A stretch of DNA of 64,000 bases from Pseudomonas sp. Ant30-3 (GCF_000690905.1 NZ_JMCL01000047.1:1-64000), one strand, 5' to 3'. Shown: positions 10,830 to 20,701, counted from the first letter of the stretch. The notes: generated from the letters alone by a model not told the origin. Numbers and translations are program-made.

Positions 10830-12737
10830 ATGGCCACTCCCAGCGCTAGCTCTTATAACGCCGACGCCATCGAAGTCCTCTCGGGCCTCGACCCGGTGCG
10901 CAAACGCCCCGGCATGTACACCGACACCAGTCGGCCGAACCACCTCGCCCAGGAAGTGATCGACAACAGTGTCGACGAAGCTCTGGCGGGTCACGCCTCC
11001 TCGGTGCAGGTCATCCTGCACGCCGATCACTCTCTGGAAGTCAGCGATGACGGCCGTGGCATGCCGGTGGACATTCACCCGGAAGAGGGCGTTTCCGGCG
11101 TCGAACTGATCCTCACCAAGCTGCATGCGGGTGGCAAGTTTTCCAACAAGAACTACCAGTTCTCCGGCGGTCTGCACGGGGTAGGTATTTCCGTGGTCAA
11201 CGCCTTGTCGACCGAAGTGCGGGTGCGCGTCAAGCGTGACGGCAACGAATACCAGATGACGTTTGCTGACGGTTACAAGAAGACCGAGCTGGAAGTGGTC
11301 GGGACCGTTGGCAAGCGCAACACCGGTACCAGCGTATTCTTTGCCCCTGATCCAAAATATTTCGATTCGCCGAAGTTCTCTATCAGCCGCCTCAAGCATG
11401 TGCTCAAGGCCAAGGCCGTTCTGTGCCCGGGCCTGCTGGTCAGTTTTGAAGACAAAGGCACCGGCGAGAAAGTCGAATGGCATTACGAAGATGGCCTGCG
11501 CTCGTACCTGGTTGACGCCGTCAGCGAGTTTGAACGCCTGCCGAATGAGCCGTTCTGCGGCAGTCTGGCCGGTAACAAGGAAGCGGTGGACTGGGCGCTG
11601 TTGTGGTTGCCGGAAGGCGGCGACAGCGTGCAGGAAAGCTACGTCAACCTGATCCCGACGGCGCAGGGCGGTACCCACGTCAACGGTTTGCGTCAGGGCC
11701 TGCTCGATGCCATGCGCGAATTCTGTGAATACCGCAGCCTGCTGCCGCGCGGCGTGAAGCTGGCGCCGGAAGACGTCTGGGAACGCATCGCCTTCGTCCT
11801 GTCGATGAAAATGCAGGAGCCGCAATTCTCCGGCCAGACCAAGGAGCGACTGTCGTCCCGTGAAGCGGCGGCGTTTGTCTCCGGCGTGGTCAAGGACGCG
11901 TTCAGCCTGTGGCTCAACGCTCACCCTGAAACCGGCATGTTGCTGGCAGAGTTGGCGATCAATAACGCCGGCCGCCGTCTGAAGGCCAGCAAAAAAGTCG
12001 AACGCAAGCGGATCACGGCGGGGCCGGCCTTGCCGGGCAAACTTGCCGACTGTGCCGGGCAGGACCCGATGCGATCCGAGCTGTTCCTGGTGGAAGGTGA
12101 TTCCGCCGGCGGTTCGGCCAAGCAGGCGCGGGACAAAGAGTTTCAAGCGATCCTGCCCTTGCGCGGCAAGATTCTGAACACCTGGGAAGTGGACGGCAGC
12201 GAAGTGCTGGCCAGCCAGGAAGTGCACAACATCGCCGTGGCCATCGGCGTTGATCCGGGCGCAGCAGACTTGAGCCAGCTGCGTTACGGCAAGATCTGCA
12301 TCCTCGCCGACGCCGACTCCGATGGTCTGCACATTGCGACGCTGCTCTGCGCCTTGTTCGTCCAGCATTTCCGTCCGTTGGTGGATGCCGGTCACGTCTA
12401 CGTTGCAATGCCGCCGCTGTACCGTATCGACCTCGGCAAAGAAATTTACTACGCCCTGGATGAAGCAGAGCGCGATGGCATCCTCGATCGCCTGGTCGCC
12501 GAGAAAAAACGCGGCAAGGTGCAAGTGACCCGATTCAAGGGTCTGGGTGAAATGAACCCGCCGCAACTGCGCGAAACCACCATGGACCCGAACACCCGGC
12601 GCTTGGTGCAACTGACGCTCGGTGACGCTTATGAAGCCACCGCAGAAATGATGGACATGCTGCTGGCGAAGAAACGCGCCGGTGATCGCAAGACCTGGCT
12701 CGAATCCAAGGGCAACCTGGCTGAGGTTCTTGGCTGA
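10830..12737 (+). CDS. parE: DNA topoisomerase IV subunit B (ParE)
   Basis: ParE is the ATPase subunit of topoisomerase IV, which decatenates daughter chromosomes with ParC. The 635-aa protein has the GHKL ATPase domain (EVIDNSVDEALAGH near residue 40, DDGRGMPVD, GGLHGVGISVVNAL), the transducer domain, and the TOPRIM domain with LFLVEGDSAGGSAK near 415 and DADSDGLHI near 490, followed by the FKGLGEMNP signature. The ATG at 10830 follows a weak purine stretch. The next gene starts on the stop codon (shared base at 12737), indicating coupled translation. Confidence 0.98.
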   Translation: MATPSASSYNADAIEVLSGLDPVRKRPGMYTDTSRPNHLAQEVIDNSVDEALAGHASSVQVILHADHSLEVSDDGRGMPVDIHPEEGVSGVELILTKLHAGGKFSNKNYQFSGGLHGVGISVVNALSTEVRVRVKRDGNEYQMTFADGYKKTELEVVGTVGKRNTGTSVFFAPDPKYFDSPKFSISRLKHVLKAKAVLCPGLLVSFEDKGTGEKVEWHYEDGLRSYLVDAVSEFERLPNEPFCGSLAGNKEAVDWALLWLPEGGDSVQESYVNLIPTAQGGTHVNGLRQGLLDAMREFCEYRSLLPRGVKLAPEDVWERIAFVLSMKMQEPQFSGQTKERLSSREAAAFVSGVVKDAFSLWLNAHPETGMLLAELAINNAGRRLKASKKVERKRITAGPALPGKLADCAGQDPMRSELFLVEGDSAGGSAKQARDKEFQAILPLRGKILNTWEVDGSEVLASQEVHNIAVAIGVDPGAADLSQLRYGKICILADADSDGLHIATLLCALFVQHFRPLVDAGHVYVAMPPLYRIDLGKEIYYALDEAERDGILDRLVAEKKRGKVQVTRFKGLGEMNPPQLRETTMDPNTRRLVQLTLGDAYEATAEMMDMLLAKKRAGDRKTWLESKGNLAEVLG

Positions 12738-13726
12738 TGCGGGTTGGCTTTGCCCTGGCCTGTGCGTTGCTTCTGAGTTCGCTGTCGGCGTTGGCCGCAC
12801 CGGCTCCACAGTTGCGCCTGGTGTCCGAGCACCCGGTGGACGGCATGCACGGCGGCAACCTGTCCGGGCTGGCGCAGTGTGGCAAGGATTTGTGGACCGT
12901 GTCGGACCGCGACGACGGGCAGATATACCGCCTCGATACCCGCCTGAGCACCTGGCAAGCGAAAACCGTGCACATCGATGCACCGCCGGTGCCAGACAGC
13001 GGTTTGCCCTGGGGTTTGCGTTCGCGCACCTGGGTTGCGTCTTTCGTGCGCGGTGGTGACCTGGATTTCGAAGGCATCACCTGCGACAGCATTGGCACCC
13101 GTTACATCGTCAGTGAGTCGCATGCCGCTGTGTTGCAGGTGCCGCTGTTCGGCCCGGCGTCATGGCTGAAGATTTCGCCGATGCTGGTTCGCGAAGCGCG
13201 CGCCAGTGGTCTGTTGCTGAACTTCAACTCGTTGTTCGAGGGCCTGGCGGTCAATCCGGCCGGCGATCATCTGTGGCTGGCGGCCGAGCGTGAACGGCGC
13301 GGTTTGCTGCTGCTCAAGCGCAAGCAAACTGTCTGGGATTGCGACGGCGGCTGCGTGCTGCTCAGCGAAGCCGGCAAGGAAATGCAACCGCCGCAATTCA
13401 GCAAGACCAAAGCCGTGTCGCGAGATTTCTCTGATCTGTCCCTGTTCAACGGCAAGTTGTTCACTCTTGAGCGCTTCGACCTGGAGATCTGCCGTCGCGA
13501 TGCGAAAACCGCCAAGGTCGAACGCTGCTGGTCATTTGCCGATGAAGCGATGCTGCCGAATCGGCGCTATCCCCAACCCTACGGGCTGACTGAAGCGTTG
13601 GTGATCGACGCCGATGGCGCATGGGTCGGCATCGACAACAATTTCACCCCCCGCGCCGATGGCGAGCAGCGCCCGGTTGTCTGGCGTTTCGCCGCGCCGG
13701 AAGGTGGCTGGAGTGCCAAGCCATGA
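12737..13726 (+). CDS. Secreted phytase-like esterase-fold protein (PF13449 type)
   Basis: A 329-aa exported protein; the N-terminus is a clear signal peptide (hydrophobic core, cleavage after ALA near residue 21). The rest reads as the 'esterase-like activity of phytase' beta-propeller family: repeated DLWTVSDRDDGQIYRL, DLDFEGITCD, FEGLAVNPAGDHLWLAAER and KLFTLERFDLE segments are typical blades. Substrate unknown; periplasmic location inferred from the signal peptide. The start shares one base with the parE stop and its own stop overlaps the next ATG, so it is in the parE-parC operon, a placement seen in pseudomonads. Confidence 0.85.
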   Translation: MRVGFALACALLLSSLSALAAPAPQLRLVSEHPVDGMHGGNLSGLAQCGKDLWTVSDRDDGQIYRLDTRLSTWQAKTVHIDAPPVPDSGLPWGLRSRTWVASFVRGGDLDFEGITCDSIGTRYIVSESHAAVLQVPLFGPASWLKISPMLVREARASGLLLNFNSLFEGLAVNPAGDHLWLAAERERRGLLLLKRKQTVWDCDGGCVLLSEAGKEMQPPQFSKTKAVSRDFSDLSLFNGKLFTLERFDLEICRRDAKTAKVERCWSFADEAMLPNRRYPQPYGLTEALVIDADGAWVGIDNNFTPRADGEQRPVVWRFAAPEGGWSAKP

Positions 13727-14247
13727 GTCAGCAGACGCCAGGCAAACGCATCGGCCGCGTGCTGATGGTGCTGGCGTGGTGCGCGGCGCTGTTTCTGGCC
13801 ACACGTTTTTTCGGTCAGTGGGAGCAGCGCCAGCAGAATCCCAATGCGGTGGTCAGCTCGGAGCAGGGCGAAGGTTTCATCGAGGTGAAACTGGTCGGCA
13901 ACAGTCAGGGGCATTTCGTCGCCGGCGGCCAGATCAACGGTCAGCCAGTGGATTTCATGCTGGATACCGGGGCAACCGATGTCGCCATTCCCGGCAGCCT
14001 GGCCGAACGGCTGAAGCTGGAGAAAGGTTTCGCCGTGACCCTGAGCACCGCCAGTGGCCGAACCGAGGGCTATCGAACCCGTATCCAGCGTTTGCAACTG
14101 GGCAACATTGTCCTGCGCGATATTCGCGGACTTGTCGTGCCAGGCCTTGAAGGCAATCAGGTGCTGCTCGGCATGAGCGCACTGAACCAACTTGAATTTA
14201 CCCAGCGCGGTGGCACCATGCTGCTGCGCCAGACAACGAACCGATGA
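13723..14247 (+). CDS. Membrane-anchored retropepsin-like aspartic protease (TIGR02281 type)
   Basis: A 174-aa protein with one N-terminal membrane segment (about residues 12-28) and a soluble retropepsin-fold domain likely in the periplasm. The catalytic motif [13 protein letters not shown] places the active Asp at residue 81; the later strand with [14 protein letters not shown] is the usual flap/second half of clan AA single-domain proteases, which work as homodimers. The ATG at 13723 overlaps the preceding TGA (ATGA), fixing the start. It lies eight bases before parC. Substrate unknown. Confidence 0.88.
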   Translation: MSQQTPGKRIGRVLMVLAWCAALFLATRFFGQWEQRQQNPNAVVSSEQGEGFIEVKLVGNSQGHFVAGGQINGQPVDFMLDTGATDVAIPGSLAERLKLEKGFAVTLSTASGRTEGYRTRIQRLQLGNIVLRDIRGLVVPGLEGNQVLLGMSALNQLEFTQRGGTMLLRQTTNR

Positions 14248-14254
14248 GGCCCGC

Positions 14255-16522
14255 ATGAGCGACATCCTTGCAGACAGCTTAGACGGCATTGAACGCCGAT
14301 CGCTGGCTGACTTCACCGAAAGTGCCTACCTCAACTATTCCATGTACGTGATCATGGACCGTGCCTTGCCGCATATCGGCGACGGCCTGAAACCGGTACA
14401 GCGGCGCATCATTTACGCCATGAGCGAGCTGGGCCTGGACGCCGACTCCAAGCACAAGAAATCGGCGCGGACCGTCGGTGACGTGCTCGGCAAGTTTCAC
14501 CCGCACGGCGACTCCGCCTGCTACGAAGCCATGGTCCTGATGGCCCAGCCGTTCAGCTACCGCTACACGCTGGTCGACGGTCAGGGCAACTGGGGTGCGC
14601 CGGATGATCCGAAATCCTTCGCCGCCATGCGTTACACCGAAGCACGCCTGTCGCGATATTCCGAAGTGCTGCTCAGCGAGCTGGGCCAGGGCACGGCGGA
14701 CTGGGGCCCGAACTTCGATGGCACCCTCGACGAGCCGTTGGTGTTGCCCGCGCGTTTGCCTAACATCCTGCTCAACGGCACCACCGGCATTGCCGTCGGC
14801 ATGGCCACCGATGTGCCGCCGCACAACCTGCGCGAAGTGGCGACCGCTTGCGTTCGCTTGCTCGACGAGCCCAAAGCCACGGTTGAGCAACTCTGCGAGC
14901 ATATCCAGGGCCCGGATTATCCGACCGAAGCGGAAATCATCACGCCGCGCGCCGATCTGCTGAAAATTTACGAAACCGGGCGTGGCTCGGTGCGTATGCG
15001 CGCCGTGTATCACGTTGAAGATGGCGACATTATTGTCACCGCGCTGCCACATCAGGTTTCCGGCGCCAAGGTGCTCGAGCAGATCGCAGCCATGATGCAG
15101 GCCAAGCCGTCCAAGGCGCCGCAGATTGCCGACTTGCGTGATGAATCCGATCACGAAAACCCATGCCGCATCGTGATCATCCCGGGTGCACGGAAAAACT
15201 TCGACCACGACGCGCTGATGCAGCACCTGTTCGCCAGCACCGAGCTGGAGTCGAGCTACCGGGTCAACATCAACATCATTGGCCTGGACGGCAAGCCGCA
15301 GTTGAAAAACCTGCGTGCATTGTTGGTGGAATGGCTGGAATTCCGCGTGCGGACCGTGCGTCGCCGCCTGCAATTCCGCCTCGACAAGGTCGAGCGTCGC
15401 CTGCACCTGTTGGACGGTTTGTTGATTGCATACCTCAACCTGGATGAAGTGATCCACATCATCCGTACCGAGGAGCATCCCAAAGCCGCATTGATCGCGC
15501 GTTTCGCCCTCAGCGAAATCCAGGCCGACTACATTCTCGACACCCGTTTGCGCCAGTTGGCGCGACTGGAAGAGATGAAGTTGCGTGCCGAGCAGGATGA
15601 ACTGCTCAAGGAGCAAGCCAAGCTGCAAGCCCTGCTGGGCAGCGAAGCCAAGCTGAAAAAACTGGTGCGCACCGAGTTGATCAAGGACGCGGAAACCTAC
15701 GGTGATGACCGCCGTTCGCCTATCGTCGAGCGTGCGGAAGCCAAGGCCCTGACCGAGCACGACCTGCTGCCGAACGAGAAAGTGACGGTCGTGCTGTCGG
15801 AAAAAGGCTGGGTTCGCTCCGCCAAAGGGCATGACATCGATGCCACCGGGCTTTCATACAAGGCCGGGGACGGTTTCAAAGCACTGGCGCCCGGGCGTTC
15901 CAACCAGTTCGCGGTATTTATAGACTCCACCGGGCGCAGTTATTCTGTACCGTCGCACACGTTGCCTTCGGCCCGTGGCCAGGGCGAACCGTTGACCGGC
16001 CGTCTGACGCCGCCGCCGGGCGCAAGTTTCGAGTGCGTGCTGATGCCGGAAGACGATTCGCTGTATGTTATCGCCTCCGATGCCGGTTACGGGTTTGTAG
16101 TCAAGGGTGAAGACTTCCAGGCGAAAAACAAGGCCGGCAAGGCCCTGTTGAGTCTGCCGAACAATTCCAAGGTTATCCTGCCGCGCCCGGTGACCGATCG
16201 CGAGAACAACTGGTTGGCCTCGGTCACGACCGAAGGTCGCCTGTTGATCTTCAAGATCAGCGATCTGCCACAATTGGGTAAGGGCAAGGGCAACAAGATC
16301 ATCGGAATTTCCGGTGAACGCGTGGCCAGCCGCGAAGAATACGTCACCGACATCGCGGTTTTACCGGAAGGCGCCACCTTGGTGCTGCAGGCGGGTAAAC
16401 GTACCTTGTCGCTTAAAGCGGACGACCTTGAACATTACAAAGGCGAGCGAGGCCGTCGCGGTAACAAATTGCCACGTGGCTTCCAGCGAGTGGATGCACT
16501 GCTCGTCGAAAACCTCAATTAG
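14255..16522 (+). CDS. parC: DNA topoisomerase IV subunit A (ParC)
   Basis: ParC is the DNA-cleaving subunit of topoisomerase IV. The 755-aa product includes the winged-helix domain with the quinolone-resistance region [12 protein letters not shown] (Ser87, Glu91, unaltered at the usual resistance positions), the catalytic Tyr in [11 protein letters not shown], the tower/coiled-coil region (about 390-490) and a degenerate C-terminal beta-pinwheel. The ATG at 14255 is the start that gives the normal N-terminus [17 protein letters not shown]; upstream extension would overlap the protease gene. It is the last gene of the series that starts at nudF. Confidence 0.98.
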   Translation: MSDILADSLDGIERRSLADFTESAYLNYSMYVIMDRALPHIGDGLKPVQRRIIYAMSELGLDADSKHKKSARTVGDVLGKFHPHGDSACYEAMVLMAQPFSYRYTLVDGQGNWGAPDDPKSFAAMRYTEARLSRYSEVLLSELGQGTADWGPNFDGTLDEPLVLPARLPNILLNGTTGIAVGMATDVPPHNLREVATACVRLLDEPKATVEQLCEHIQGPDYPTEAEIITPRADLLKIYETGRGSVRMRAVYHVEDGDIIVTALPHQVSGAKVLEQIAAMMQAKPSKAPQIADLRDESDHENPCRIVIIPGARKNFDHDALMQHLFASTELESSYRVNINIIGLDGKPQLKNLRALLVEWLEFRVRTVRRRLQFRLDKVERRLHLLDGLLIAYLNLDEVIHIIRTEEHPKAALIARFALSEIQADYILDTRLRQLARLEEMKLRAEQDELLKEQAKLQALLGSEAKLKKLVRTELIKDAETYGDDRRSPIVERAEAKALTEHDLLPNEKVTVVLSEKGWVRSAKGHDIDATGLSYKAGDGFKALAPGRSNQFAVFIDSTGRSYSVPSHTLPSARGQGEPLTGRLTPPPGASFECVLMPEDDSLYVIASDAGYGFVVKGEDFQAKNKAGKALLSLPNNSKVILPRPVTDRENNWLASVTTEGRLLIFKISDLPQLGKGKGNKIIGISGERVASREEYVTDIAVLPEGATLVLQAGKRTLSLKADDLEHYKGERGRRGNKLPRGFQRVDALLVENLN

Positions 16523-16707
16523 CCGAGAGCGCTCTCCTAGAGCACCCGATCTGCGAAATAACGCTTGGATCGATGCTTTGGCGCTGGAGTCGGGAGACAT
16601 ATTCACGGATGATATGTCCTTTCCAGCGCCGGCGTGGCCGAGCGTTCTTCATATTTATTGAGTATTTTCACTGTGGTCAGCCTTGTGGCGGCCACCGGGA
16701 TGGGACG

Positions 16708-17418
16708 ATGACTGCTCTGCGCCTTCCTTTTATTTTGATGCTCGCCGGCGTTCTTGGCCTGGCGGGTTGCAGCGTACATCAGCCGGTGTCGCTGTATCAG
16801 CTGGATAGCGGTAGTCCGACGCCGCCTGCGCAAAGCAAAGGTATGGCGGTTTTGCTGGGTCCGGTCACTGTTGCTGATTATCTGCAGCGCGAAACCCTGC
16901 TGCAGCGTCAGGCGGATGGCAGCCTGCAGGCCGCCACCGACGGACGCTGGGCTGGCAGCCTGTCTGCCGACATCGATCAACTGTTGCTGCGCCAGGTCGC
17001 GGGGCATCTGGACAGTCAGCGCGTGGTGCTGTCGCCGGCAACCGCTGGCTTCACTCCGGATGTTCAGGTTCTGTTGAGTATTACTCGTCTGGATTCAGGT
17101 GAGTCGCAGCCGGCGATCCTTGATGCACAATGGCGTTTGATCGATCGTCGCGGCAAAGTGCGCGATAACCGCATCGTTCACCTGCAGGAAGAACATGCGG
17201 GCGGCACGGCTGCTCAGGTTCAGGCACAAGGTTTGTTGCTGCAGCGTCTGGCAGAGCAGTTGGCAGTAGCGCTCAAGCCACTGGCCAACCAGCCACCGAT
17301 TGCCGAAACCCGCAAACCCGCTGCCAAACCTGCAGCGCCGGCGGCAGAAAAGGACAAGCAGCCGAAGATTCCAATGGCATCGCCGATTCGTACGGACATG
17401 GAAGTGTTCAGGTTCTAA
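16708..17418 (+). CDS. PqiC/YmbA-type ABC transport auxiliary lipoprotein
   Basis: A 236-aa lipoprotein: signal peptide with lipobox LAGC (Cys near residue 20), then SVHQPVSLYQL, the typical start of the PqiC (DUF330) domain, which in the Pqi lipid-transport complex forms outer-membrane rings that join a PqiB tube. The C-terminal about 45 residues are a low-complexity Lys/Pro/Ala tail. No pqiA, pqiB or Mla-like ABC genes are near, so its partner is encoded elsewhere or it acts alone. The ATG at 16708 is used because it begins the signal peptide. It is followed by a strong terminator. Confidence 0.85.
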   Translation: MTALRLPFILMLAGVLGLAGCSVHQPVSLYQLDSGSPTPPAQSKGMAVLLGPVTVADYLQRETLLQRQADGSLQAATDGRWAGSLSADIDQLLLRQVAGHLDSQRVVLSPATAGFTPDVQVLLSITRLDSGESQPAILDAQWRLIDRRGKVRDNRIVHLQEEHAGGTAAQVQAQGLLLQRLAEQLAVALKPLANQPPIAETRKPAAKPAAPAAEKDKQPKIPMASPIRTDMEVFRF

Positions 17419-17431
17419 CGTTATCGGATGT

Positions 17432-17468
17432 AAAACAAAGCCCGCAGTGATGCGGGCTTTGTTGTTTC
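17432..17468 (+). terminator. Rho-independent terminator
   Basis: AACAAAGCCCGCA-GTGA-TGCGGGCTTTGTT is a long perfect stem just after the lipoprotein stop, followed by T-rich sequence. Confidence 0.9.
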
Positions 17469-17502
17469 TGTGCGATAGATGTTCATCGTGTGTGCTGGCC
17501 TC

Positions 17503-17591
17503 ATCGCTGGCAAGCCAGCTCCTACAGGTCCTGTGTAGAACGCTACATCGCGTGAACAACGCAACACTGTAGGAGCTGGCTTGCCAGCGAT
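17503..17591. repeat. REP-type palindrome (GTAGGAGCTGGCTTGCCAGCGA family)
   Basis: ATCGCTGGCAAGCCAGCTCC from 17503 is inverted as GGAGCTGGCTTGCCAGCGAT ending at 17591. It sits between two terminators in a convergent intergenic region. The family recurs within 27985-28283. Confidence 0.92.
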
Positions 17592-17611
17592 TGCGGCGGT
17601 ACTGGCGACAA

Positions 17612-17650
17612 TGAAGCCCGCAGACAATCACTTGTCTGCGGGCTTCTTCA
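17612..17650 (-). terminator. Rho-independent terminator (bidirectional)
   Basis: GAAGCCCGCAGACAA-TCACT-TGTCTGCGGGCTTC is a perfect stem just downstream of the minus-strand gene ending at 17666. Read on the minus strand it ends that gene; the plus-strand reading is also a plausible stop. Confidence 0.88.
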
Positions 17651-17665
17651 CATCAGGGCTTTGGC

Positions 17666-19195
17666 TTAAGCGCGGCGCTCGTGCATCCGCGCCAATTGTC
17701 GTTCCAGCATCGATGGGTACGGCTCCATCAAGCGCTCTACGCAGCAAGCACCTTCAGGGCTGGCGATCGGGCGGATCCGCGCGCGTTGGCGGATCAGCGG
17801 GTCGTCATTGATCTTGCGTTCCACCAGCAGCAGGTTACGGCTGTGTTGCGACAGGGCCAAGGCATCCTGGGCCGGTTCGGTCAGCAGCAGGTCGATCTGG
17901 CTCAGGCCGAACAACTCGTCACCCAAGGTCAAACCCAACTGCAATTGCAGGGTAATGCCGCTGTCAGCGACTTCGATCTGCAACTGATGGCCCAGCGCCC
18001 GCAGCAGTTCACCGCAGCAAATTGCATTGGTCAGGTAATCGTCGCCGCTGTTTTCGCTGTGGAACAGCATCAGCGTGCTGCCATCGTTGAGCGTGTGCAA
18101 TTCACTCTCGTACAACGAGGCAGCCTGATCGAGACAATCACGATAACGTTTGAGCAGTTCTTCCAGGCGAGCGCGCGGCAAACGACGCAGCTGATCCTGA
18201 GCGCCCAGTTGCACGGCAAGCACGGCACTGTGTTGCGGCACATTCGATGGCTGCGGTTTCACCAGCGGTTTTGGCGCACTGTCGACGGACACGTCACGCA
18301 GATCGGCGAAAGGGTCTTCGTCGTCATCGTCATCTTCAACGGTGCTGACGACGCGCTTGGGTGCAGGTTTCAACGCCGCTACCGGACGACTCTCGTCAAA
18401 GCTCGGATCGCGCAGGTTGCGCACTTCGAAGGCCGAATCGGCGTCTTCGTCGTCCTCGACATCGTCATACTCAGGCTCTGGCTCGGGTTCCGGCTCGACC
18501 GGTTCCGGCGCGTAGTTGGCGTGCAGCTGGCGAGCCAGGTCACCGATTTCGTCCTGACGCCCGGTGCCTGGAGTGTATTCGTCGATGTTGCGCAGCCAGA
18601 CACGCAATTGCATCAGCGGTGTGGTCAGGTTGCGACCCAGACGCAAGCTCAAGGCCAGCGCCAGTGCGAGCAGAATGGCGCTGAGGATGCCCATGCTCTG
18701 CAGGCTGATGGTCATCGGCTGCTGGAACTGATCCATGTCCAGACTGATGCGTAGCTGCCCGGCGGTTACGTCCTGAAAAGTGATCTTGCTCTGATACATG
18801 CCCTCGGCTTCGCCCAACAGGCTGTGCTTGGGGCGCTGACCGGCTTCGGCGAGGATGCGGTTATCCGGGCTATAGATGGCCGCGTGGGCCACCAGCTTGT
18901 TTTTGGTCAGGTTGTTGAGCAGCACGTTGAGGCTGAGGATGTCGTTGGACACCAACAGCTCGGTCGCCGAAGTGGCGGTCTGCGTGGTCAGGCTTTCGCC
19001 CAGCGCATCGGCCTGTTCGTGCATGGCCTGCTTGAACTGCAAACCCATCACACAGGCATAGATCACCAGGGCCAGAGCGACCAGGATCACGTTATGGCTG
19101 GCGATGCGCAATGCAATCGGTACACGGCGATGACGCAGTGCACGGAAGATCAGCAGAAAGAAGTTATCGGTTTTTACTGGCGTGGGCCGGTTCAC
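17666..19195 (-). CDS. AhpA/YtjB-like inner-membrane protein with acidic linker
   Basis: A 509-aa membrane protein found next to serB in pseudomonads and related to the AhpA/YtjB (Smp) family. One membrane segment near residues 27-47 (NVILVALALVIYACVMGL) and a second near 165-190 enclose a periplasmic sensor-like loop; a HAMP-like stretch follows. Then comes a strongly acidic, low-complexity linker (about 225-330: runs of EPEPE, DDVEDDEDAD, DDDDDEDPFAD) and a C-terminal domain resembling a degenerate cyclase-like fold. The GTG at 19195 is preferred over the ORF limit because it has a purine-rich GAG stretch before it and a normal length. Function unknown. Confidence 0.75.
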   Translation of the reverse strand: MNRPTPVKTDNFFLLIFRALRHRRVPIALRIASHNVILVALALVIYACVMGLQFKQAMHEQADALGESLTTQTATSATELLVSNDILSLNVLLNNLTKNKLVAHAAIYSPDNRILAEAGQRPKHSLLGEAEGMYQSKITFQDVTAGQLRISLDMDQFQQPMTISLQSMGILSAILLALALALSLRLGRNLTTPLMQLRVWLRNIDEYTPGTGRQDEIGDLARQLHANYAPEPVEPEPEPEPEYDDVEDDEDADSAFEVRNLRDPSFDESRPVAALKPAPKRVVSTVEDDDDDEDPFADLRDVSVDSAPKPLVKPQPSNVPQHSAVLAVQLGAQDQLRRLPRARLEELLKRYRDCLDQAASLYESELHTLNDGSTLMLFHSENSGDDYLTNAICCGELLRALGHQLQIEVADSGITLQLQLGLTLGDELFGLSQIDLLLTEPAQDALALSQHSRNLLLVERKINDDPLIRQRARIRPIASPEGACCVERLMEPYPSMLERQLARMHERRA

Positions 19196-19230
19196 TTGAG
19201 CTCGGCTCTTTGTCCGTGAAGTTGACGCGC

Positions 19231-19258
19231 AGTATAGCGACAGGCCCAGTACCGGCAA
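19231..19258 (-). promoter_or_regulatory. Candidate promoter of the AhpA/YtjB-like gene
   Basis: On the minus strand TTGCCG (19258-19253) and TATACT (19236-19231) are spaced by 16 bases and lie about 35 bases before the GTG start. Confidence 0.5.
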
Positions 19259-19329
19259 AGCGTTGACGGTGCCCGATGGTCACTGAAAGTGGGTAGAATG
19301 CGGTTTTTTTCCACCTGCGGGGGTGCGCC

Positions 19330-20544
19330 TTGCGCGAAATCGTCCTGATAAACATCACGGGAGTCGACCGTCCGGGTCTGACTGCGGCCATTACTGGTGT
19401 TCTGGCCCAGGGTGGTGTGAACATTCTCGACATCGGTCAGGCGGTGATCCACGACACCCTGTCGTTCGGCATCCTGGTTGAAATTCCCGATACCGATCAA
19501 GGCAAGTCGGTGCTCAAGGACATTCTGTTCAAGGGCTATGAGCTCGATCAGCAGGTGCGTTTCACGCCGGTGTCCGAAGAGGATTACCAGCAGTGGGTCG
19601 GCAATCAGGGCAAGAAGCGCCACATCGTCACCCTGTTGACGCGCAAAGTGACGGCCGAGCAATTGCAGCGCGTGAGTTCGATCACCGCCAAGTATGGCCT
19701 GAACATCGATCACATCGATCGTTTGTCCGGGCGTATGCCGCTGGACACCCCGGCCGACAAGGGCAAGGGTTGCATCGAGTTTTCCGTGCGCGGCGAAGCG
19801 GCGGACGCCCAGGCACTGCGCGCCGAATTTCTCAGCGTCGCGCAGGAATTGAACGTCGACATCGCATTTCAGGAAGATTCATTGTTCCGCCGCAACCGGC
19901 GTCTGGCGGTGTTCGACATGGACTCGACGCTGATCGAAGCCGAGGTCATCGACGAACTGGCGAAAGCGGCCGGTGTGGGGGAGCAGGTTTCTGCCATCAC
20001 CGAGCGGGCCATGGCCGGCGAGCTGGATTTTCGTGCCAGTTTCAAGGAGCGTCTTGCGCTTTTGCAGGGGCTGGACGTCAGCGTGCTGGACTCCATCGGC
20101 GCTTCGCTGCGCCTGACTGAAGGTGCCGAAACCCTGTTCGCCGAGCTCAAGCGGCTGGGCTACAAAACTGCGATCCTGTCGGGTGGTTTCACTTATTTTG
20201 CCAAGCAATTGCAGGCCAAACTGGGCATCGATTACGTGTTCGCCAACGAGCTGGAAGTGGTCGACGGCAAGGTCACCGGCGTCGCGGTCGAGCCGATTGT
20301 CGATGCGCAGCGCAAGGCTGATTTGTTGAAAGAGCTGGCGCACAAGGAAGGCTTGCGGCTGGAGCAGACCATTGCGGTCGGCGACGGCGCCAACGATTTG
20401 CCGATGCTGGCGATTGCCGGGCTGGGCGTGGCATTTCGCGCCAAGCCGCTGGTGAAGCAATCGGCGAAGCAGGCGATTTCCACGTTGGGGCTGGATGGGG
20501 TGTTGTATTTGCTGGGCTTTCGGGATCGGGACGGGCAGCTTTGA
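19330..20544 (+). CDS. serB: Phosphoserine phosphatase SerB
   Basis: SerB performs the last step of L-serine synthesis, removing phosphate from O-phosphoserine. The 404-aa protein is the long pseudomonad type: two tandem ACT domains (about residues 1-80 and 95-180, each starting with a strand such as EIVLINITGVDRPG) precede a HAD phosphatase domain with motif I DMDSTLIEAE (Asp196 nucleophile, Asp198), motif II LSGGF and motif III GDGANDLPML. The TTG at 19330 is the start that begins the first ACT strand. It is divergent from the preceding gene. Confidence 0.97.
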   Translation: MREIVLINITGVDRPGLTAAITGVLAQGGVNILDIGQAVIHDTLSFGILVEIPDTDQGKSVLKDILFKGYELDQQVRFTPVSEEDYQQWVGNQGKKRHIVTLLTRKVTAEQLQRVSSITAKYGLNIDHIDRLSGRMPLDTPADKGKGCIEFSVRGEAADAQALRAEFLSVAQELNVDIAFQEDSLFRRNRRLAVFDMDSTLIEAEVIDELAKAAGVGEQVSAITERAMAGELDFRASFKERLALLQGLDVSVLDSIGASLRLTEGAETLFAELKRLGYKTAILSGGFTYFAKQLQAKLGIDYVFANELEVVDGKVTGVAVEPIVDAQRKADLLKELAHKEGLRLEQTIAVGDGANDLPMLAIAGLGVAFRAKPLVKQSAKQAISTLGLDGVLYLLGFRDRDGQL

Positions 20545-20587
20545 ACTCCAGGTCGCTTGATCCGGCCTCTTCGTCGGAACGCCGCCC

Positions 20588-20673
20588 GGAGCAAGCCCGC
20601 TCCCACAGGGTTCTGCCGTGTGAGGCCGATAGCGTGCACACCAGAGATCCTGTGGGAGCGAGCCTGCTCGCGA
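20588..20673. repeat. REP-type palindrome (GTGGGAGCGAGCCTGCTCGCGA family)
   Basis: GGAGCAAGCCCGCTCCCACAGG (20588-20609) and CCTGTGGGAGCGAGCCTGCTCGCGA (20649-20673) are inverted arms. It lies between convergent serB and the PilZ gene. The family recurs at 55779, 59692 and 62245. Confidence 0.92.
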
Positions 20674-20701
20674 ATAGCATCACCGCAGGCTCGGGCTCAC
20701 C

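Noticed and set aside
10749..12983. 744-codon open frame antisense to parE
   Set aside because: It lies on the opposite strand of a clear parE gene; high GC produces long antisense frames. No domain is recognisable.
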